Assembly (NCBI GenBank): GCA_017883285.1
Contig: JADGNV010000122.1
Location: 26,152 to 90,151, forward strand
Length of the DNA: 64,000 nucleotides
Source: Candidatus Aminicenantota bacterium
GTDB lineage: Bacteria; Acidobacteriota; Aminicenantia; Aminicenantales; UBA4085
Reading direction: 5' to 3'
Under the pieces are notes generated by a model that saw only the letters and a list, made by a program, of their open reading frames with translations, was not told where the DNA came from and did not search any database. The position numbers and the translations under genes were made by a program. This document shows positions 27,523 through 38,060 of this stretch, piece by piece. Positions within the stretch are counted from its first letter, which is position 1, and the number at the start of each line of letters is the position of its first letter.

Positions 27523-29868
27523 ATGGGCCGGCAGGAAAATCTACTCAAAGCGCTCGACCTCCTCCAGGACGCCGCCCTGAAAACCGACTCGCTTCGGACG
27601 ATCAAGCACCTCCCCGCGCAGGAGGGGCGCTACGTCGACTATCCCGCCGACGTCCATCCCTCTCTGGTGAAGGCCCTCCGCGAAAAAGGCTACGAGCGCC
27701 TCTACACCCACCAGCACTCGTGCTGGGAGGCCGTCCGCCAGGGCCAAAACGCAGTCGTGGTGACGCCCACCGCCTCCGGCAAGACCCTCTGCTACAATCT
27801 CCCCGTCCTCGACGCCATGCTCAAGGACACCTCGGCCCGGGCCCTCTACCTCTTCCCGACCAAGGCCCTGGCCAACGACCAGCGGGTCGAGCTCGACGAG
27901 ACGATCAAGCTCCTGCCCGAGGAGATCCGGATCTTCACCTACGACGGCGATACCCCGCAAGACGCGCGCAAAGCCATCCGGGCGCGCGGCCATATCGTCC
28001 TCACCAACCCCGATATGCTCCACGCCGGGATCCTGCCCCACCACACGAAGTGGATCAAGCTCTTCGAGAACCTGCGCTACATCGTCCTCGATGAGCTCCA
28101 CAACTACCGCGGGATCTTCGGCAGCCACCTGGCCAATGTCCTCCGCCGCCTGAAGCGCATCGCCGCCTTCTACGGGGCCCACCCCCAATTCATCCTCTGC
28201 ACGGCGACAATCGCCAACCCCTCGGAGATGGCCGAGAAGATGATCGAGGCGCCCGTAACCCTCGTCGACGACAACGGGGCCCCGCGCGGCGATAAGTACA
28301 TCGTCTTCACCACGCCGCCGATCGTGAACAAGTTCCTCGGCATCCGCCGCTCCTACGTCAACGAATCACGGCGCATCGCCGCGCTCTTCCTCAAGCACAA
28401 CCTCCAGACCATCGTCTTCGCCCAGAGCCGCCTGATCACCGAGGTCCTGCTGACCTACCTCAAGGAGGACATCGAAAAGACGATCAAGGACGAGGGTCTC
28501 ATCCGCGGCTACCGGGGCGGCTACCTGCCCATCCGGCGCCGCGAGATCGAGAAGGGCCTGCGCGAGGGCAAGATCCTGGGCGTCGTCTCGACGAACGCCC
28601 TCGAACTCGGGATCGACATCGGCACCCTCGACGTCGCCGTCCTGGCCGGCTACCCCGGCTCGATCGCCAGCACCTGGCAGCGCGCCGGCCGGGCCGGCCG
28701 CAAGACCGGCACCTCGGCCGCGGTCCTCGTCGGCTCGAGCGCGCCCCTCGACCAGTTCATCGTCAACCACCCCGACTACTTCTTCTCCCAGTCGCCCGAG
28801 AAGGCGCTCATCAACCCCGACAACCTAACCATCCTCATCAACCACATCGAGTGCGCGGCCTTCGAGCTGCCCTTCCAGGACGGCGAGACGTTCGGCCGGG
28901 CGGACATCGGCGAGATCCTAAAATATTTGGAGGAGGAGAAGATCCTCCACCATTCCAAGGAAAAGTGGTACTGGACCTCGGAGGCCTACCCGGCCGACGG
29001 CGTCAGCCTGCGGAGCATCAGCTCGGACAACTTCGTAGTCGTCGACCAGACCGGACCGGCCAAGGTCATCGCCGAGGTCGACTTCACCGCGGCCCTGACG
29101 ACACTCCATCCCAAGGCCATCTACCTCTGCGAGGGCGAGCAGTATTACGTCGAGAGCCTCGACTACGAGCAGCGCAAGGCCTACGTCAAGAAGACCGACA
29201 TCGACTATTACACCGACGCCATCGACTATACCAAGATCAAGATCCTCGACACGTTCGACACGAAGCGGCTCGACCGCTACGACGCCCGCCACGGCGAGGT
29301 CCACGTGGCGACCCAGGTCGTGGGCTTCAAGAAGATCAAGTTCCACACCATGGAGAACGTCGGCGCCGGCGACCTGAGTCTGCCCACGAACGAGATGCAC
29401 ACCACGGCCTATTGGGTCACGGTCCCGGCGGCCCTCCTCCAGGACCTGCCCTTCACCCCGGAGCAGAAGATCAACGGTCTCTACGGCCTGTCCTACATCA
29501 TGCACGGCGTCGCCCCGCTCTTCCTCATGTGCGACATTCACGACATCGGAGTCTCGCTCGGCGACAACTCCACGGGCGAGTCCATCCCCCCGAAAGACCT
29601 CCTAGCCAAGATTCAGCCCCTCCAGGGTCCGGTCTACCTCGACGCCGACTTCGAGCCGAACATCTTCATCTACGACAACTACCCGGGCGGCATCGGCCTC
29701 AGCCCGTCGCTCTTCGACCTGGACAAAACGCTCCTCGCCACCTGCCTCAAGACGATCTCCGACTGCCCCTGCTCGGAGGGCTGCCCATCGTGCGTCGGCC
29801 CGACCAAGGAGAGCGGGGAGCAGGCCAAGGACGTCGCCCTTGAAATCCTGACCCGTCTTCTCGCTTAA
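27523..29868 (+). CDS. DEAD/DEAH-box helicase with DUF1998 cysteine cluster (YprA/MrfA-like)
   Basis: TPTASGKTLCYNLPVL, DELHNYRG, QRAGRAGR, C-terminal CPCSEGCPSCVGP. Confidence 0.9.
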   Translation: MGRQENLLKALDLLQDAALKTDSLRTIKHLPAQEGRYVDYPADVHPSLVKALREKGYERLYTHQHSCWEAVRQGQNAVVVTPTASGKTLCYNLPVLDAMLKDTSARALYLFPTKALANDQRVELDETIKLLPEEIRIFTYDGDTPQDARKAIRARGHIVLTNPDMLHAGILPHHTKWIKLFENLRYIVLDELHNYRGIFGSHLANVLRRLKRIAAFYGAHPQFILCTATIANPSEMAEKMIEAPVTLVDDNGAPRGDKYIVFTTPPIVNKFLGIRRSYVNESRRIAALFLKHNLQTIVFAQSRLITEVLLTYLKEDIEKTIKDEGLIRGYRGGYLPIRRREIEKGLREGKILGVVSTNALELGIDIGTLDVAVLAGYPGSIASTWQRAGRAGRKTGTSAAVLVGSSAPLDQFIVNHPDYFFSQSPEKALINPDNLTILINHIECAAFELPFQDGETFGRADIGEILKYLEEEKILHHSKEKWYWTSEAYPADGVSLRSISSDNFVVVDQTGPAKVIAEVDFTAALTTLHPKAIYLCEGEQYYVESLDYEQRKAYVKKTDIDYYTDAIDYTKIKILDTFDTKRLDRYDARHGEVHVATQVVGFKKIKFHTMENVGAGDLSLPTNEMHTTAYWVTVPAALLQDLPFTPEQKINGLYGLSYIMHGVAPLFLMCDIHDIGVSLGDNSTGESIPPKDLLAKIQPLQGPVYLDADFEPNIFIYDNYPGGIGLSPSLFDLDKTLLATCLKTISDCPCSEGCPSCVGPTKESGEQAKDVALEILTRLLA

Positions 29869-29928
29869 ATCTCAGAGGACTACAAGTTCTTCACCGTCGA
29901 GACGAACATCGACATCAAGCGGCCGTGA
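29869..29928 (+). pseudogene. Orphan C-terminal coding remnant (ISEDYKFFTVETNIDIKRP*)
   Basis: In-frame translation immediately after the helicase stop; no start codon. Confidence 0.4.
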
Positions 29929-29988
29929 ACGCGAAAGGGAGCTGATTAGCGCGGCCGCTCTTTTCCCCAGGCTCGGAGGGGCGGTTCG

Positions 29989-30074
29989 GCGCGGCTCCCG
30001 CCCCAGTCGCTCTCGCGGCTCACCCCCAAACCGTGGGCCCCCGCCGCTTCGAGCGACCGGGGCTCGCGCCGCGC
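29989..30074. repeat. Dispersed ~87-nt imperfect hairpin, copy B
   Basis: GCGCGGC...GCCCC.GTCGCTC...GCGGC / GCCGC..GAGCGAC.GGGGC..GCCGCGC. Confidence 0.92.
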
Positions 30075-30197
30075 TCACGCCAGGAGACTGGGCCGAAGAT
30101 CGGTTTTCGAACCGTGCCCTCCTCGCCCAGCTAAAAGATTAGCCGAAGTCCCTTATGTTATTTGATTAGGGCCGCGCGGCTGTACATTAAATTAATC

Positions 30198-30360
30198 GGG
30201 GGCGCGAGGGCGGTGGGGCGGAGAAAGGCATACCGAGGCGCAGCGGGCATGGACCGCGATCCGTCGAAGGCGGATCGCGAGAGCAAGCCGAGGGAACGAG
30301 CCGATTTTCCTCGCCGGGGAAAATCGGCGTACTTTCGGAGCCCCCCGCCCGGGAGCCCCC
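30198..30360 (+). ncRNA. Candidate structured RNA core B
   Basis: GGGGGC(gcga)GGGCGG(t)GGGGC(gga)GAAAG ... CTTTC(gga)GCCCC CCGCCC(ggga)GCCCCC; internal hairpins 30255-30279 and 30300-30328. Confidence 0.6.
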
Positions 30361-30450
30361 TTCCTTTATCGAATGAGGGTGACGAGGCGGGAGCCGCGCC
30401 GCTTCGTTTGAATTCCTCCGCCCCCCTATGCTAAGATTTAACGTACTAAC

Positions 30451-31122
30451 ATGAACATTTTCAAGCTGATCACCGACGCGAGCCTGGTCGTCCAGCTCAT
30501 CCTCCTGATTCTCCTGTTTTTCTCCGTGTTCTCTTGGACGATCATTATTTTCAAGAGGAAGGCCCTGAAGTCGGCCGCGGCCCAGTCCCAGAAGTTCCTG
30601 GTCGTTTTCAAGAAAAGCCGGAACCTGACCGACGTCTTCGATGCGGCCAAGACTTTCCCGGCGAGCCCTCAAGCGTCCATTTTCCTCGCCGGCTACAAGG
30701 AAATGGCCTATTTGGCCAAGAAAGAGACCCCTCCGGCCGCGCTGAGCGGCGGCGCGAGCCTCGACAACCTGAGCCGGGCCCTGACCAAGGCCTCGAACGC
30801 CGAAGTGGCGAAGATGGAGAAGATGATGTCCTTCCTGGCCACGACCGGGAGCGTTTCGCCGTTCATCGGCCTGTTCGGGACGGTCTGGGGCATCATGGAC
30901 GCCTTCTTCAAGATCAACATGACGAAATCGGCCTCCCTGCTTTCGGTCTCAGGGGGGATCGCCGAGGCCCTCATCGCCACGGCCGTCGGCCTGTTCGCCG
31001 CCATCCCGGCGGTTATCGCCTACAACACCTTCCTCCATCGGATCAAAGATTTCATCACCGACATGGAGGACTTCTCCCTCGAGCTCTTGAGCATCGCCGA
31101 GAGGCTCTATGGTACTCCCTAA
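30451..31122 (+). CDS. tolQ: TolQ/ExbB/MotA-family proton channel
   Basis: Three TM, GLFGTVWGIMDAF; tol-pal gene order. Confidence 0.9.
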   Translation: MNIFKLITDASLVVQLILLILLFFSVFSWTIIIFKRKALKSAAAQSQKFLVVFKKSRNLTDVFDAAKTFPASPQASIFLAGYKEMAYLAKKETPPAALSGGASLDNLSRALTKASNAEVAKMEKMMSFLATTGSVSPFIGLFGTVWGIMDAFFKINMTKSASLLSVSGGIAEALIATAVGLFAAIPAVIAYNTFLHRIKDFITDMEDFSLELLSIAERLYGTP

Positions 31123-31567
31123 GCTGTCCTCGATCCGGTCCAAGCGGGACATCGGGACGTCGCTGTCCGAGATCAACGTCACGCCCTTCGTCGACGTCAT
31201 GCTCGTCCTGCTCGTCATCTTCATGGTCACCACCCCTATGATGCAGTCGGGCATGGCCGTGAACCTCCCTCAGGCCGAGACCGACACCGCCCCGGCCGAA
31301 ACCGGCATGAAGCTCACGGTCACGGCGGACAAGTTCATCAACATCGATGAAGGAAAAGGCACGATATCGGTCATCAATATCAACCTCCTCGAGAACCGGA
31401 TCCGTTCCTATTACCAGGGAAAGACAAAAAAAGTCATTTACATCAACGGCGACGAACTCGTCCCCTACGGTTTCGTCGTCGGCATCATGGACATCGCCAA
31501 AAAGTGCGGCGTCGAGACCGTCGGCCTGGGGACCGCCCCGCCCGACGACAAGCCCAAAAACAAATGA
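31109..31567 (+). CDS. tolR: TolR/ExbD biopolymer transport protein
   Basis: [21 protein letters not shown]. Confidence 0.92.
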   Translation: MVLPKLSSIRSKRDIGTSLSEINVTPFVDVMLVLLVIFMVTTPMMQSGMAVNLPQAETDTAPAETGMKLTVTADKFINIDEGKGTISVININLLENRIRSYYQGKTKKVIYINGDELVPYGFVVGIMDIAKKCGVETVGLGTAPPDDKPKNK

Positions 31568-32394
31568 CCTTTCGGCTGGGGATGGACGAGCGGCCTTTCA
31601 AGCGGGCCATGATCTTCTCCGCCGTGGTCCATTCCGTCCTCCTGGTCCTCATCATCGTCAATCCCAGCCTGCCGACGTCGCGCAAGTCCGGCCCGGTCTA
31701 CTACATCAACTTCGGCGGGATGCCGGGCGGCGGGAGCGGAGGCGGCGGACGGGGCGGCGTCACGACGGCGCCGGCCTTGGTAGAGACGAACATCGCCCCG
31801 ACCGAGGTCAAGCCCCAAACCCTCCGCGACCTGGCCGCGCTCCAAAAGGCCCAACCCGAAACGCCCGGGTCCACGCTCCGCTACCCGGTCGACAAGCCCA
31901 ATCGCGAGGTAAAGCCCAAGCCCGCGAAGAAAACCGAGATCAGCAAGGTCGATCCCTCAGCGAAGGGGGCTGCCGCCAAGACGAACGCGGCGGCCGGGCC
32001 GCCGGGGGCCGGAGCGGGCCTGTCGATCGGCGGCGGAAAACCGGGGTTCGGCGAGGGAGGAGGGTCGGGCCTGGGCGGCCTGGCCGACCAGATCGGTCAA
32101 TCCGATTTTCCGTTCAACTGGTACCTCCAGGCCATCCGCGACAAGATCTCGTCCAACTGGTTCCAGTCGCTCGTCGACCCCGGCGTGAGCGGGACGTTCC
32201 AGGTGGCGGTCTATTTCCGGATCTTCAAGGACGGGTCGATCTCGACCGTCGACATCAAGGAATCGAGCGGCCTCAAGACGCTCGACCAGTCCGCGGTCCG
32301 GGCGATCATGCGCTCGGCCGCCTTCCCACCCCTGCCGGACGGCTACGACGAGAGCTATCTCGGCATCATCCTGATTTTCGAGCACAGCAAATGA
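31564..32394 (+). CDS. TolA/TonB-like energy transducer
   Basis: N-terminal TM, Pro/Lys-rich linker, TonB-C-like domain; ATG 31564. Confidence 0.8.
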   Translation: MTFRLGMDERPFKRAMIFSAVVHSVLLVLIIVNPSLPTSRKSGPVYYINFGGMPGGGSGGGGRGGVTTAPALVETNIAPTEVKPQTLRDLAALQKAQPETPGSTLRYPVDKPNREVKPKPAKKTEISKVDPSAKGAAAKTNAAAGPPGAGAGLSIGGGKPGFGEGGGSGLGGLADQIGQSDFPFNWYLQAIRDKISSNWFQSLVDPGVSGTFQVAVYFRIFKDGSISTVDIKESSGLKTLDQSAVRAIMRSAAFPPLPDGYDESYLGIILIFEHSK

Positions 32395-33704
32395 AAACAT
32401 CCCAGATCATCGCGACCGTCATCCTGGGCGCGGCGGCCGCTCTGGCCTCGGCCGCGGCCCCCGCCCCCCAGAAGGACGTCACCATGACGATCCGGGAGGG
32501 CATGCCGGCCATCAACCTCGCCCTGCCCAAGTTCACCGCCCCGGCCTCGGCCCAGGCGGCGGCCGACGAAATCCGCCAGATCCTCTCGGCCGACATAAAA
32601 TACAGCCGGATCTTCTCCCTTCTTCCCGAGAGCTACTACAGCTACATCCGGGCGCTCGACCCGTCCGCCATCCTCTTCAAGGAATGGGAGTCCATCAACG
32701 CCAACGTCCTCCTCGTAGGCGACGTGTCCGAGGCGGCGAACGGCGACGTCGTCTTCGAATGGAAGCTCTATGACGTCAAGCCCGGCCAGCCGATGAAAGG
32801 CAAGCGCTACCAGGCCAAGCGGAACGACCTCCGCTTCATGGTCCACAAGATCGCCGACGACCTGGCGGCCATCTACGGCAACAAGCCCGTGTTCGCGACC
32901 AAGGTCGCGTTCCTCTCCAATCGGGACGGCAACGACGAGCTCTACCTGATGGATTACGACGGTGCGGGGCAGACGCGCCTGACGTTCAACGCCGTCACCG
33001 ACTATTCGCCATCCCTCTCGCCCGACGGCAGGATGATCGCCTACACGTCTTACCAGGACCTGGCCGCCGGGCTGTACATCCTCCAGGTCTATGAGGGGCG
33101 ACGGATCCCGGTGTCGCTCAAGGGGGGCAACTTCTCCCCGGCCTGGTCGGTCGACGGCCGGAAGCTGGCCTTCAGCTCGTCGATGGACGGCAACCAGGAG
33201 ATCTATGTCGCCGAGACCGATGAAGACGCCCTAAAGCGCGGCTCCTTTCGGATCAAGCGCCTGACGTTCAATCAGGGCATCGACACCTCGCCGACCTGGT
33301 CGCCGACGGGACGTCAGCTCGCCTTCGTCTCCGACCGGGGCGGCACGCCCCAGATCTACACCATGGACGCCGAAGGCTCGAACGTCCAGCGGGTGAGCTT
33401 CGGCGGCTCGACCTGGCACGACGCGCCCGCCTGGTCGCCGGCGGGGGACCGGATCGTCTACGTCGCCCGCGTGGACGAGATCTTCGACCTCTATGTCCTG
33501 GACCTCATGTCGAAGCGGATCTCGAAGCTCACCGAGAGCAACGCCCGGAACGAATCGCCCTCCTGGTCGCCCGACGGCCGGCACATCCTCTTCACCTCGA
33601 ACATGAAGGGCGAGCTCCAGATCTTCACCATCGACTACGACGGCGCCAACCTCCGCCAGCTCACGACCAAGGGGCAGAACAAGTTCCCCGCCTGGGCGAA
33701 TTAG
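32391..33704 (+). CDS. tolB: Tol-Pal system beta-propeller TolB
   Basis: Signal peptide plus repeated [22 protein letters not shown] blades; ATG 32391. Confidence 0.93.
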   Translation: MKTSQIIATVILGAAAALASAAAPAPQKDVTMTIREGMPAINLALPKFTAPASAQAAADEIRQILSADIKYSRIFSLLPESYYSYIRALDPSAILFKEWESINANVLLVGDVSEAANGDVVFEWKLYDVKPGQPMKGKRYQAKRNDLRFMVHKIADDLAAIYGNKPVFATKVAFLSNRDGNDELYLMDYDGAGQTRLTFNAVTDYSPSLSPDGRMIAYTSYQDLAAGLYILQVYEGRRIPVSLKGGNFSPAWSVDGRKLAFSSSMDGNQEIYVAETDEDALKRGSFRIKRLTFNQGIDTSPTWSPTGRQLAFVSDRGGTPQIYTMDAEGSNVQRVSFGGSTWHDAPAWSPAGDRIVYVARVDEIFDLYVLDLMSKRISKLTESNARNESPSWSPDGRHILFTSNMKGELQIFTIDYDGANLRQLTTKGQNKFPAWAN

Positions 33705-33824
33705 GTCTGGTCAAGGGACGAGCCTTCGCGGCGGGTCATGTCGCCGACCGACCCCATCGGCCTCGCTCCTCGAATGAGAAATTCATCTCCCCCGAGCGTC
33801 CAATCCCCCGGAGGTGATGAGAGG

Positions 33825-33849
33825 AAAAAAGCCGCGGTCGGACCGCGGC
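33825..33849 (-). terminator. Minus-strand terminator-like hairpin
   Basis: GCCGCGGTC-G-GACCGCGGC preceded on + by AAAAAA (TTTTTT on the - transcript). Confidence 0.5.
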
Positions 33850-33912
33850 CGCGACATGCGCCGGAGGGCGGGAAAAATGCGAATTCACCCGAGAAAACGA
33901 GCGCGCTCCCGA

Positions 33913-33941
33913 TTGACACGTTTCCCCTTTCGATGTATAAG
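33913..33941 (+). promoter_or_regulatory. Promoter TTGACA-N17-TATAAG for pal
   Basis: Direct match. Confidence 0.85.
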
Positions 33942-33998
33942 AGGGGCGACAATGCCATTGTTGTCCGCTGAGTTTCAGACCAAGAAAGAGGAGGAGTC

Positions 33999-34553
33999 AT
34001 GAAAAAGGTCATCGTCCTGTCGCTCGTCTGTCTCCTAGCCTTCGCCTTCACCATAGCCTGCAAGCCGAAGGTCAAGGATATCCCCCCGCCCCCACCGCCG
34101 CAGGCCAAGGAACAGCCCAAGGTCGAACGCGTCACCCCCGCCGCCCCCGTCCAGAAGCCGCAGCTCAGCGAAGAAGAGATCTTCCTGGCGAAGGCCCTCG
34201 ACCAGATCAACAAAGAAAAGCCCCTCCGCATCATCAACTTCGACTACGACAAATTCTCCATCCGCGAAGACGCCAAGTCCATCCTCGAAGCGAACGCCGC
34301 CTGGATGAAGAACTTCCGCACGGCCAAGATTTTGATCGAAGGCCACTGCGACGAGCGCGGCACCGAGGACTACAACCTCGCCCTGGGCGAGAAGCGGGCC
34401 AAGGCCGCCTACGACTACCTCATCTCGCTCGGCGTCTCCGCCGACCGGATGAAGACCATCTCCTACGGCAAGAGCCAGCCGCTCGACATGGGCCACGACG
34501 AAGGCGCCTGGCAGAGGAACCGCCGCGACCAGTTCCTGGTCATCGAAAAATAA
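33999..34553 (+). CDS. pal: Peptidoglycan-associated lipoprotein Pal
   Basis: Lipobox-like FTIAC, OmpA-like ILIEGHCDERGTEDYNLALGEKRAKAAYDYL. Confidence 0.95.
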   Translation: MKKVIVLSLVCLLAFAFTIACKPKVKDIPPPPPPQAKEQPKVERVTPAAPVQKPQLSEEEIFLAKALDQINKEKPLRIINFDYDKFSIREDAKSILEANAAWMKNFRTAKILIEGHCDERGTEDYNLALGEKRAKAAYDYLISLGVSADRMKTISYGKSQPLDMGHDEGAWQRNRRDQFLVIEK

Positions 34554-34565
34554 TCGCCGGTCCCG

Positions 34566-35435
34566 ATGAAGAAGGCCCTCGGGGTTTGGCTGATCGTCGT
34601 CCTGGCGCTCCTCGCGGCCGGGCAGGACAAGAGCAAGAAGGCCTATGAGCTCATGTACGACGACATCCAGCAGCTCAAGTTGCAGGTCCAGCGCCTCGAG
34701 AAGAAGGCCGACGCCGCCGCGGACGACCTCAAAGCCGTCCGCGAGGTCCTCCGCGACCTGACGGCCCAGTTCAAGTCCTTCCAGGCCGGGCAGGCGCGGA
34801 GCGACGAGAACCTCAAGAGCCTCCCTGCCCAGCTGCAGGTCTTCCTCGAAAAGTTCGGCCAGCTCGAATCGCAGATCCAGAAGATCTCCGAGGACCTCAT
34901 CGACCTCAAGTCGAGGCCGCCCGGCGAGGCCCCCCCCGATACGGCCAAACCGGGCGAAAAGACCCCGGCCGACAAGAAGCCGGCCCCGAGCAAGAAGGAA
35001 CCCGCCCCCAAGGAGAAACCCGCCTCGGGGGGGGCTCCCCTTCAAACCAACCTCTCCCCTCAGGACGTCTATAAGACCGCATACGCGGACTATCAGAAAG
35101 GCACCTACGACCTGGCCATCGACGGGTTCCAGACGTTCATTGAGCAGTTCCCCGCCAACCCCCTGGCCGACGACGCCCTGTACATGATCGGGGAATGCTA
35201 CTACAGCCAGAAAAAGTTCGCCCGGGCGATTGAGCAGCTCGACGAGCTCATCATCAATTACCCCGACAGCAATAAACTCGCCGCGACCTATCTCAAGAAG
35301 GGCTATTGCCTGGCCGAGCTCAAGCGCAAGGACGAGGCGATCGCCGTCCTGCGGTTCCTGGTGTCCAAATACTCATTCGGCGAGGAAGCGAAAAGCGCCC
35401 AACAGAAGATCAAGGAGCTCCTGGAGGAAAAATGA
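34566..35435 (+). CDS. Tol-Pal system protein CpoB/YbgF
   Basis: Coiled coil plus TPR repeats, directly after pal. Confidence 0.85.
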   Translation: MKKALGVWLIVVLALLAAGQDKSKKAYELMYDDIQQLKLQVQRLEKKADAAADDLKAVREVLRDLTAQFKSFQAGQARSDENLKSLPAQLQVFLEKFGQLESQIQKISEDLIDLKSRPPGEAPPDTAKPGEKTPADKKPAPSKKEPAPKEKPASGGAPLQTNLSPQDVYKTAYADYQKGTYDLAIDGFQTFIEQFPANPLADDALYMIGECYYSQKKFARAIEQLDELIINYPDSNKLAATYLKKGYCLAELKRKDEAIAVLRFLVSKYSFGEEAKSAQQKIKELLEEK

Positions 35436-35917
35436 GAGACGTCAACAGCCTGAACAGGGTCATCCTGCTGGGACGGCTCGGGCAGAAGCCCGAGCTGCGG
35501 GCGCTTCCGCAGACGGACAACAGCCTCGCCCGGTTTTCCCTGGCCACGAACGAAAAGGTGTTCAACCGCAACACCAACGAATCGAGCGACCGCACGGAAT
35601 GGCACAAGATCGTCGTCTGGGGCAAGCTCGCCGAATTCTGCGACAAGTACCTCGACAAGGGCCGCCAGATCCTCATCGAGGGCAAGCTCCGCACCCGGAG
35701 CTGGCAGGACAAGGACGGCAACAAGCGCTCGACCACCGAGGTCGAGGCCCAGAACATCATCCTCGTCGGCAGCGGCCCGCGTCGCGAGGGCGAGGGCGAT
35801 TCCGGCGGCGGCGGCCGGCCGCAACCCCGCGACACCGGCCCGATCGCGGAGTTCCCGGCCGAAGGCGACGCCGCCGGCTCCGGCGAGGGCGAGGGTGAGG
35901 ATGAAGTCCCCTTCTGA
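35432..35917 (+). CDS. ssb: Single-stranded DNA-binding protein
   Basis: SLNRVILLGRLGQKPELR, EWHKIVVWGKLAEFC, acidic tail DEVPF. Confidence 0.95.
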   Translation: MRDVNSLNRVILLGRLGQKPELRALPQTDNSLARFSLATNEKVFNRNTNESSDRTEWHKIVVWGKLAEFCDKYLDKGRQILIEGKLRTRSWQDKDGNKRSTTEVEAQNIILVGSGPRREGEGDSGGGGRPQPRDTGPIAEFPAEGDAAGSGEGEGEDEVPF

Positions 35918-36278
35918 CGACGAGAAGGACTTCCGCGCCCGCATCCTCGAAGACATCCGCCCCTGGGGCAAGTTCCGCGTCTATCCCCACGAGAACGCGG
36001 GGGGCCTGAAGATCATCACCGTCAACCCCGGCGCGTCGCTGTCCCTCCAATACCACCGCAAGCGCGCGGAATTCTGGATTGCGCTGGACGAAGGCCTGGA
36101 AATCACGGTCGGCGAGCGCACATGGCGGCCGCGCCGGAACGAGGAGATCTACATCCCCCGCGAAGCGGCGCACCGCCTCCGCTGCACGGGCCCCGAACCC
36201 GCCCGGGTGATGGAGATCTGGCTTGGCGATTCAGCCGAGGACGACATCGTCCGCCTGGCCGACGACTACGGCCGATGA
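35895..36278 (+). CDS. Cupin protein similar to type II mannose-6-phosphate isomerase
   Basis: RPWGKFRVY...LSLQYHRKRAEFWIAL...IYIPREAAHRL. Confidence 0.85.
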   Translation: MRMKSPSDDEKDFRARILEDIRPWGKFRVYPHENAGGLKIITVNPGASLSLQYHRKRAEFWIALDEGLEITVGERTWRPRRNEEIYIPREAAHRLRCTGPEPARVMEIWLGDSAEDDIVRLADDYGR

Positions 36279-36296
36279 AGGGGACCGTTCCCCGGA

Positions 36297-38054
36297 TCAG
36301 TGACCCATGAGAAACGCCCCGGGATGCTTCGCCATGAGCGTTTCGATCAAATACTCCTCGACCTCCTGCGCCGACCGCATGTCCAGGACCCGGGCCACGG
36401 CCTTCCGGACCGTCCGCAGGTCCACGGCCCGGAGGGCGTTCTTGACCCGCGGAATGTAGATCGGGTTCATGCTGAATTTCCGGAGGCCCAGGCCGAGGAG
36501 GACCATGGCCGACAGGGGGTCGGCCGCCATCTCGCCGCAGACCGCGACGTCTTTGCCCGCCTTGAGGGCGGCCTCGATGACCGTCTTAAGCAGGCGGAGC
36601 ACCGCGGGGTGGAGGGGCTTGTAGAGATAGGAGACGAATTCGTTCGACCGGTCTACCGCCAGGTAGTATTGGATGAGGTCGTTCGTTCCGATGCTGAAAT
36701 AATCCACATCTTTGATGAGGACGTTGGCCAGGGCCGCGGCCGCCGGCACCTCGATCATGATCCCCAGCGGGATGGACGGATCAAAGGGGATGTTCTCCGC
36801 GGCAAGCTCGGCCTGGGCCTCGCGCAAGAGGATCTTCACCTCGCCGATCTCCTCGACCTCGGTGATCATCGGAATCAGGATCCGGACGTTCTTGAGGACG
36901 CTCGCCCGGAGGATGGCTCGTAGCTGCGTCCGAAACAGCTCCCGGTTCTGGAGGGAGAAGCGGATCGCCCGCAGGCCGAGGGCGGGATTCGGCTCCTTCT
37001 GAATCGAGAGCTGCGGAAGCGTCTTCTCGCCCCCGATGTCGATCGTCCGGATGTAGACCGGCCGCGGATGCACCCCCCGGGCGAGCCGGGCGTAGATCTC
37101 GTAGTGGTCCTGTTCGCTCGGGAGCGTCGGCCGCTGGAGGTAGATGAATTCCGAGCGGAAGAGCCCGATCCCCTCGGCCCCATACGACAGGGCGTGGGCG
37201 ATCTCCTCGGGCAGCTCGATGTTGGCCAGCGGGGTGAAGCGCACGCCGTCGAGCGTCTCGGCCTTCCAGGAGGCGGCCTTTTTCAGCTCGCGGCGGTAGG
37301 CCTCGTATTTTGCCTTCTTGCCCAGGAACTCCTTCTGGAGCGTCGGCGGCGGGTTGATGATGACCTCGCCGTCCGTCCCGTCCACGATGAGGAGGTCGCC
37401 GGCCTTGACCGTCTCGGTGATCGCGTGGAGGCCGACGACGGTCGGGATGTTGAGCGAGCGGGCCAGGATGGCCGTGTGCGAGGTCTGGCCGCCCATGTCC
37501 AGGGCGACGGCCAAGATGTTGCCCTGGCTGAGGCGGAGCGCGGCCTCGGAGGGCAGGAGGTCGTGGGCGACCAGGATCTTCTCCCGGACGTCGTCCGCCG
37601 CCTCGTCCGCCGTGGGCGCGAGGTTCCGGTGGACCTTGGCCAGCACGTCCGCGACGTCGGCCTGGCGCTGCTTGAAATACTCGTCGTCCAGGCCGTCGAA
37701 GATCTTCCGGTAGTGCTCGTAGACGTCCGCCAGGGCGCTCTCCGCCCGGACGTTCTCCTCGCGGATCAGCTTGTCGAAGCCGCCCGAGAGGGCGAGGTCG
37801 TCGAGGATGAGGAGGTGGGCGTCGAAGATAAAGGCGTGCTCCTCGCCGACCTTCCGGCGGACCGTGTCCTTGATCTCGACGAGATCGGCCCGCGTCGCGG
37901 CGATCGCCTCATTGAGGCGCCGGAGCTCGTCCTCGACCCGGTGGGGCGGGATATACTCCTTGCGCGATGGAAACAGGACCCGGCCGGCGAGGACCGCCCG
38001 GCCCAGGGCGATGCCCGGCGAAACGCCGACGCCACGCAGGCGGGTGAAGTCCAT
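36297..38054 (-). CDS. ptsI: PTS phosphoenolpyruvate-protein phosphotransferase (EI)
   Basis: GGQTSHTAILARSLNIPTVVG, PEP-binding FFSIGTNDLIQYYLAVDR. Confidence 0.96.
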   Translation of the reverse strand: MDFTRLRGVGVSPGIALGRAVLAGRVLFPSRKEYIPPHRVEDELRRLNEAIAATRADLVEIKDTVRRKVGEEHAFIFDAHLLILDDLALSGGFDKLIREENVRAESALADVYEHYRKIFDGLDDEYFKQRQADVADVLAKVHRNLAPTADEAADDVREKILVAHDLLPSEAALRLSQGNILAVALDMGGQTSHTAILARSLNIPTVVGLHAITETVKAGDLLIVDGTDGEVIINPPPTLQKEFLGKKAKYEAYRRELKKAASWKAETLDGVRFTPLANIELPEEIAHALSYGAEGIGLFRSEFIYLQRPTLPSEQDHYEIYARLARGVHPRPVYIRTIDIGGEKTLPQLSIQKEPNPALGLRAIRFSLQNRELFRTQLRAILRASVLKNVRILIPMITEVEEIGEVKILLREAQAELAAENIPFDPSIPLGIMIEVPAAAALANVLIKDVDYFSIGTNDLIQYYLAVDRSNEFVSYLYKPLHPAVLRLLKTVIEAALKAGKDVAVCGEMAADPLSAMVLLGLGLRKFSMNPIYIPRVKNALRAVDLRTVRKAVARVLDMRSAQEVEEYLIETLMAKHPGAFLMGH

Positions 38055-38060
38055 GAACGT

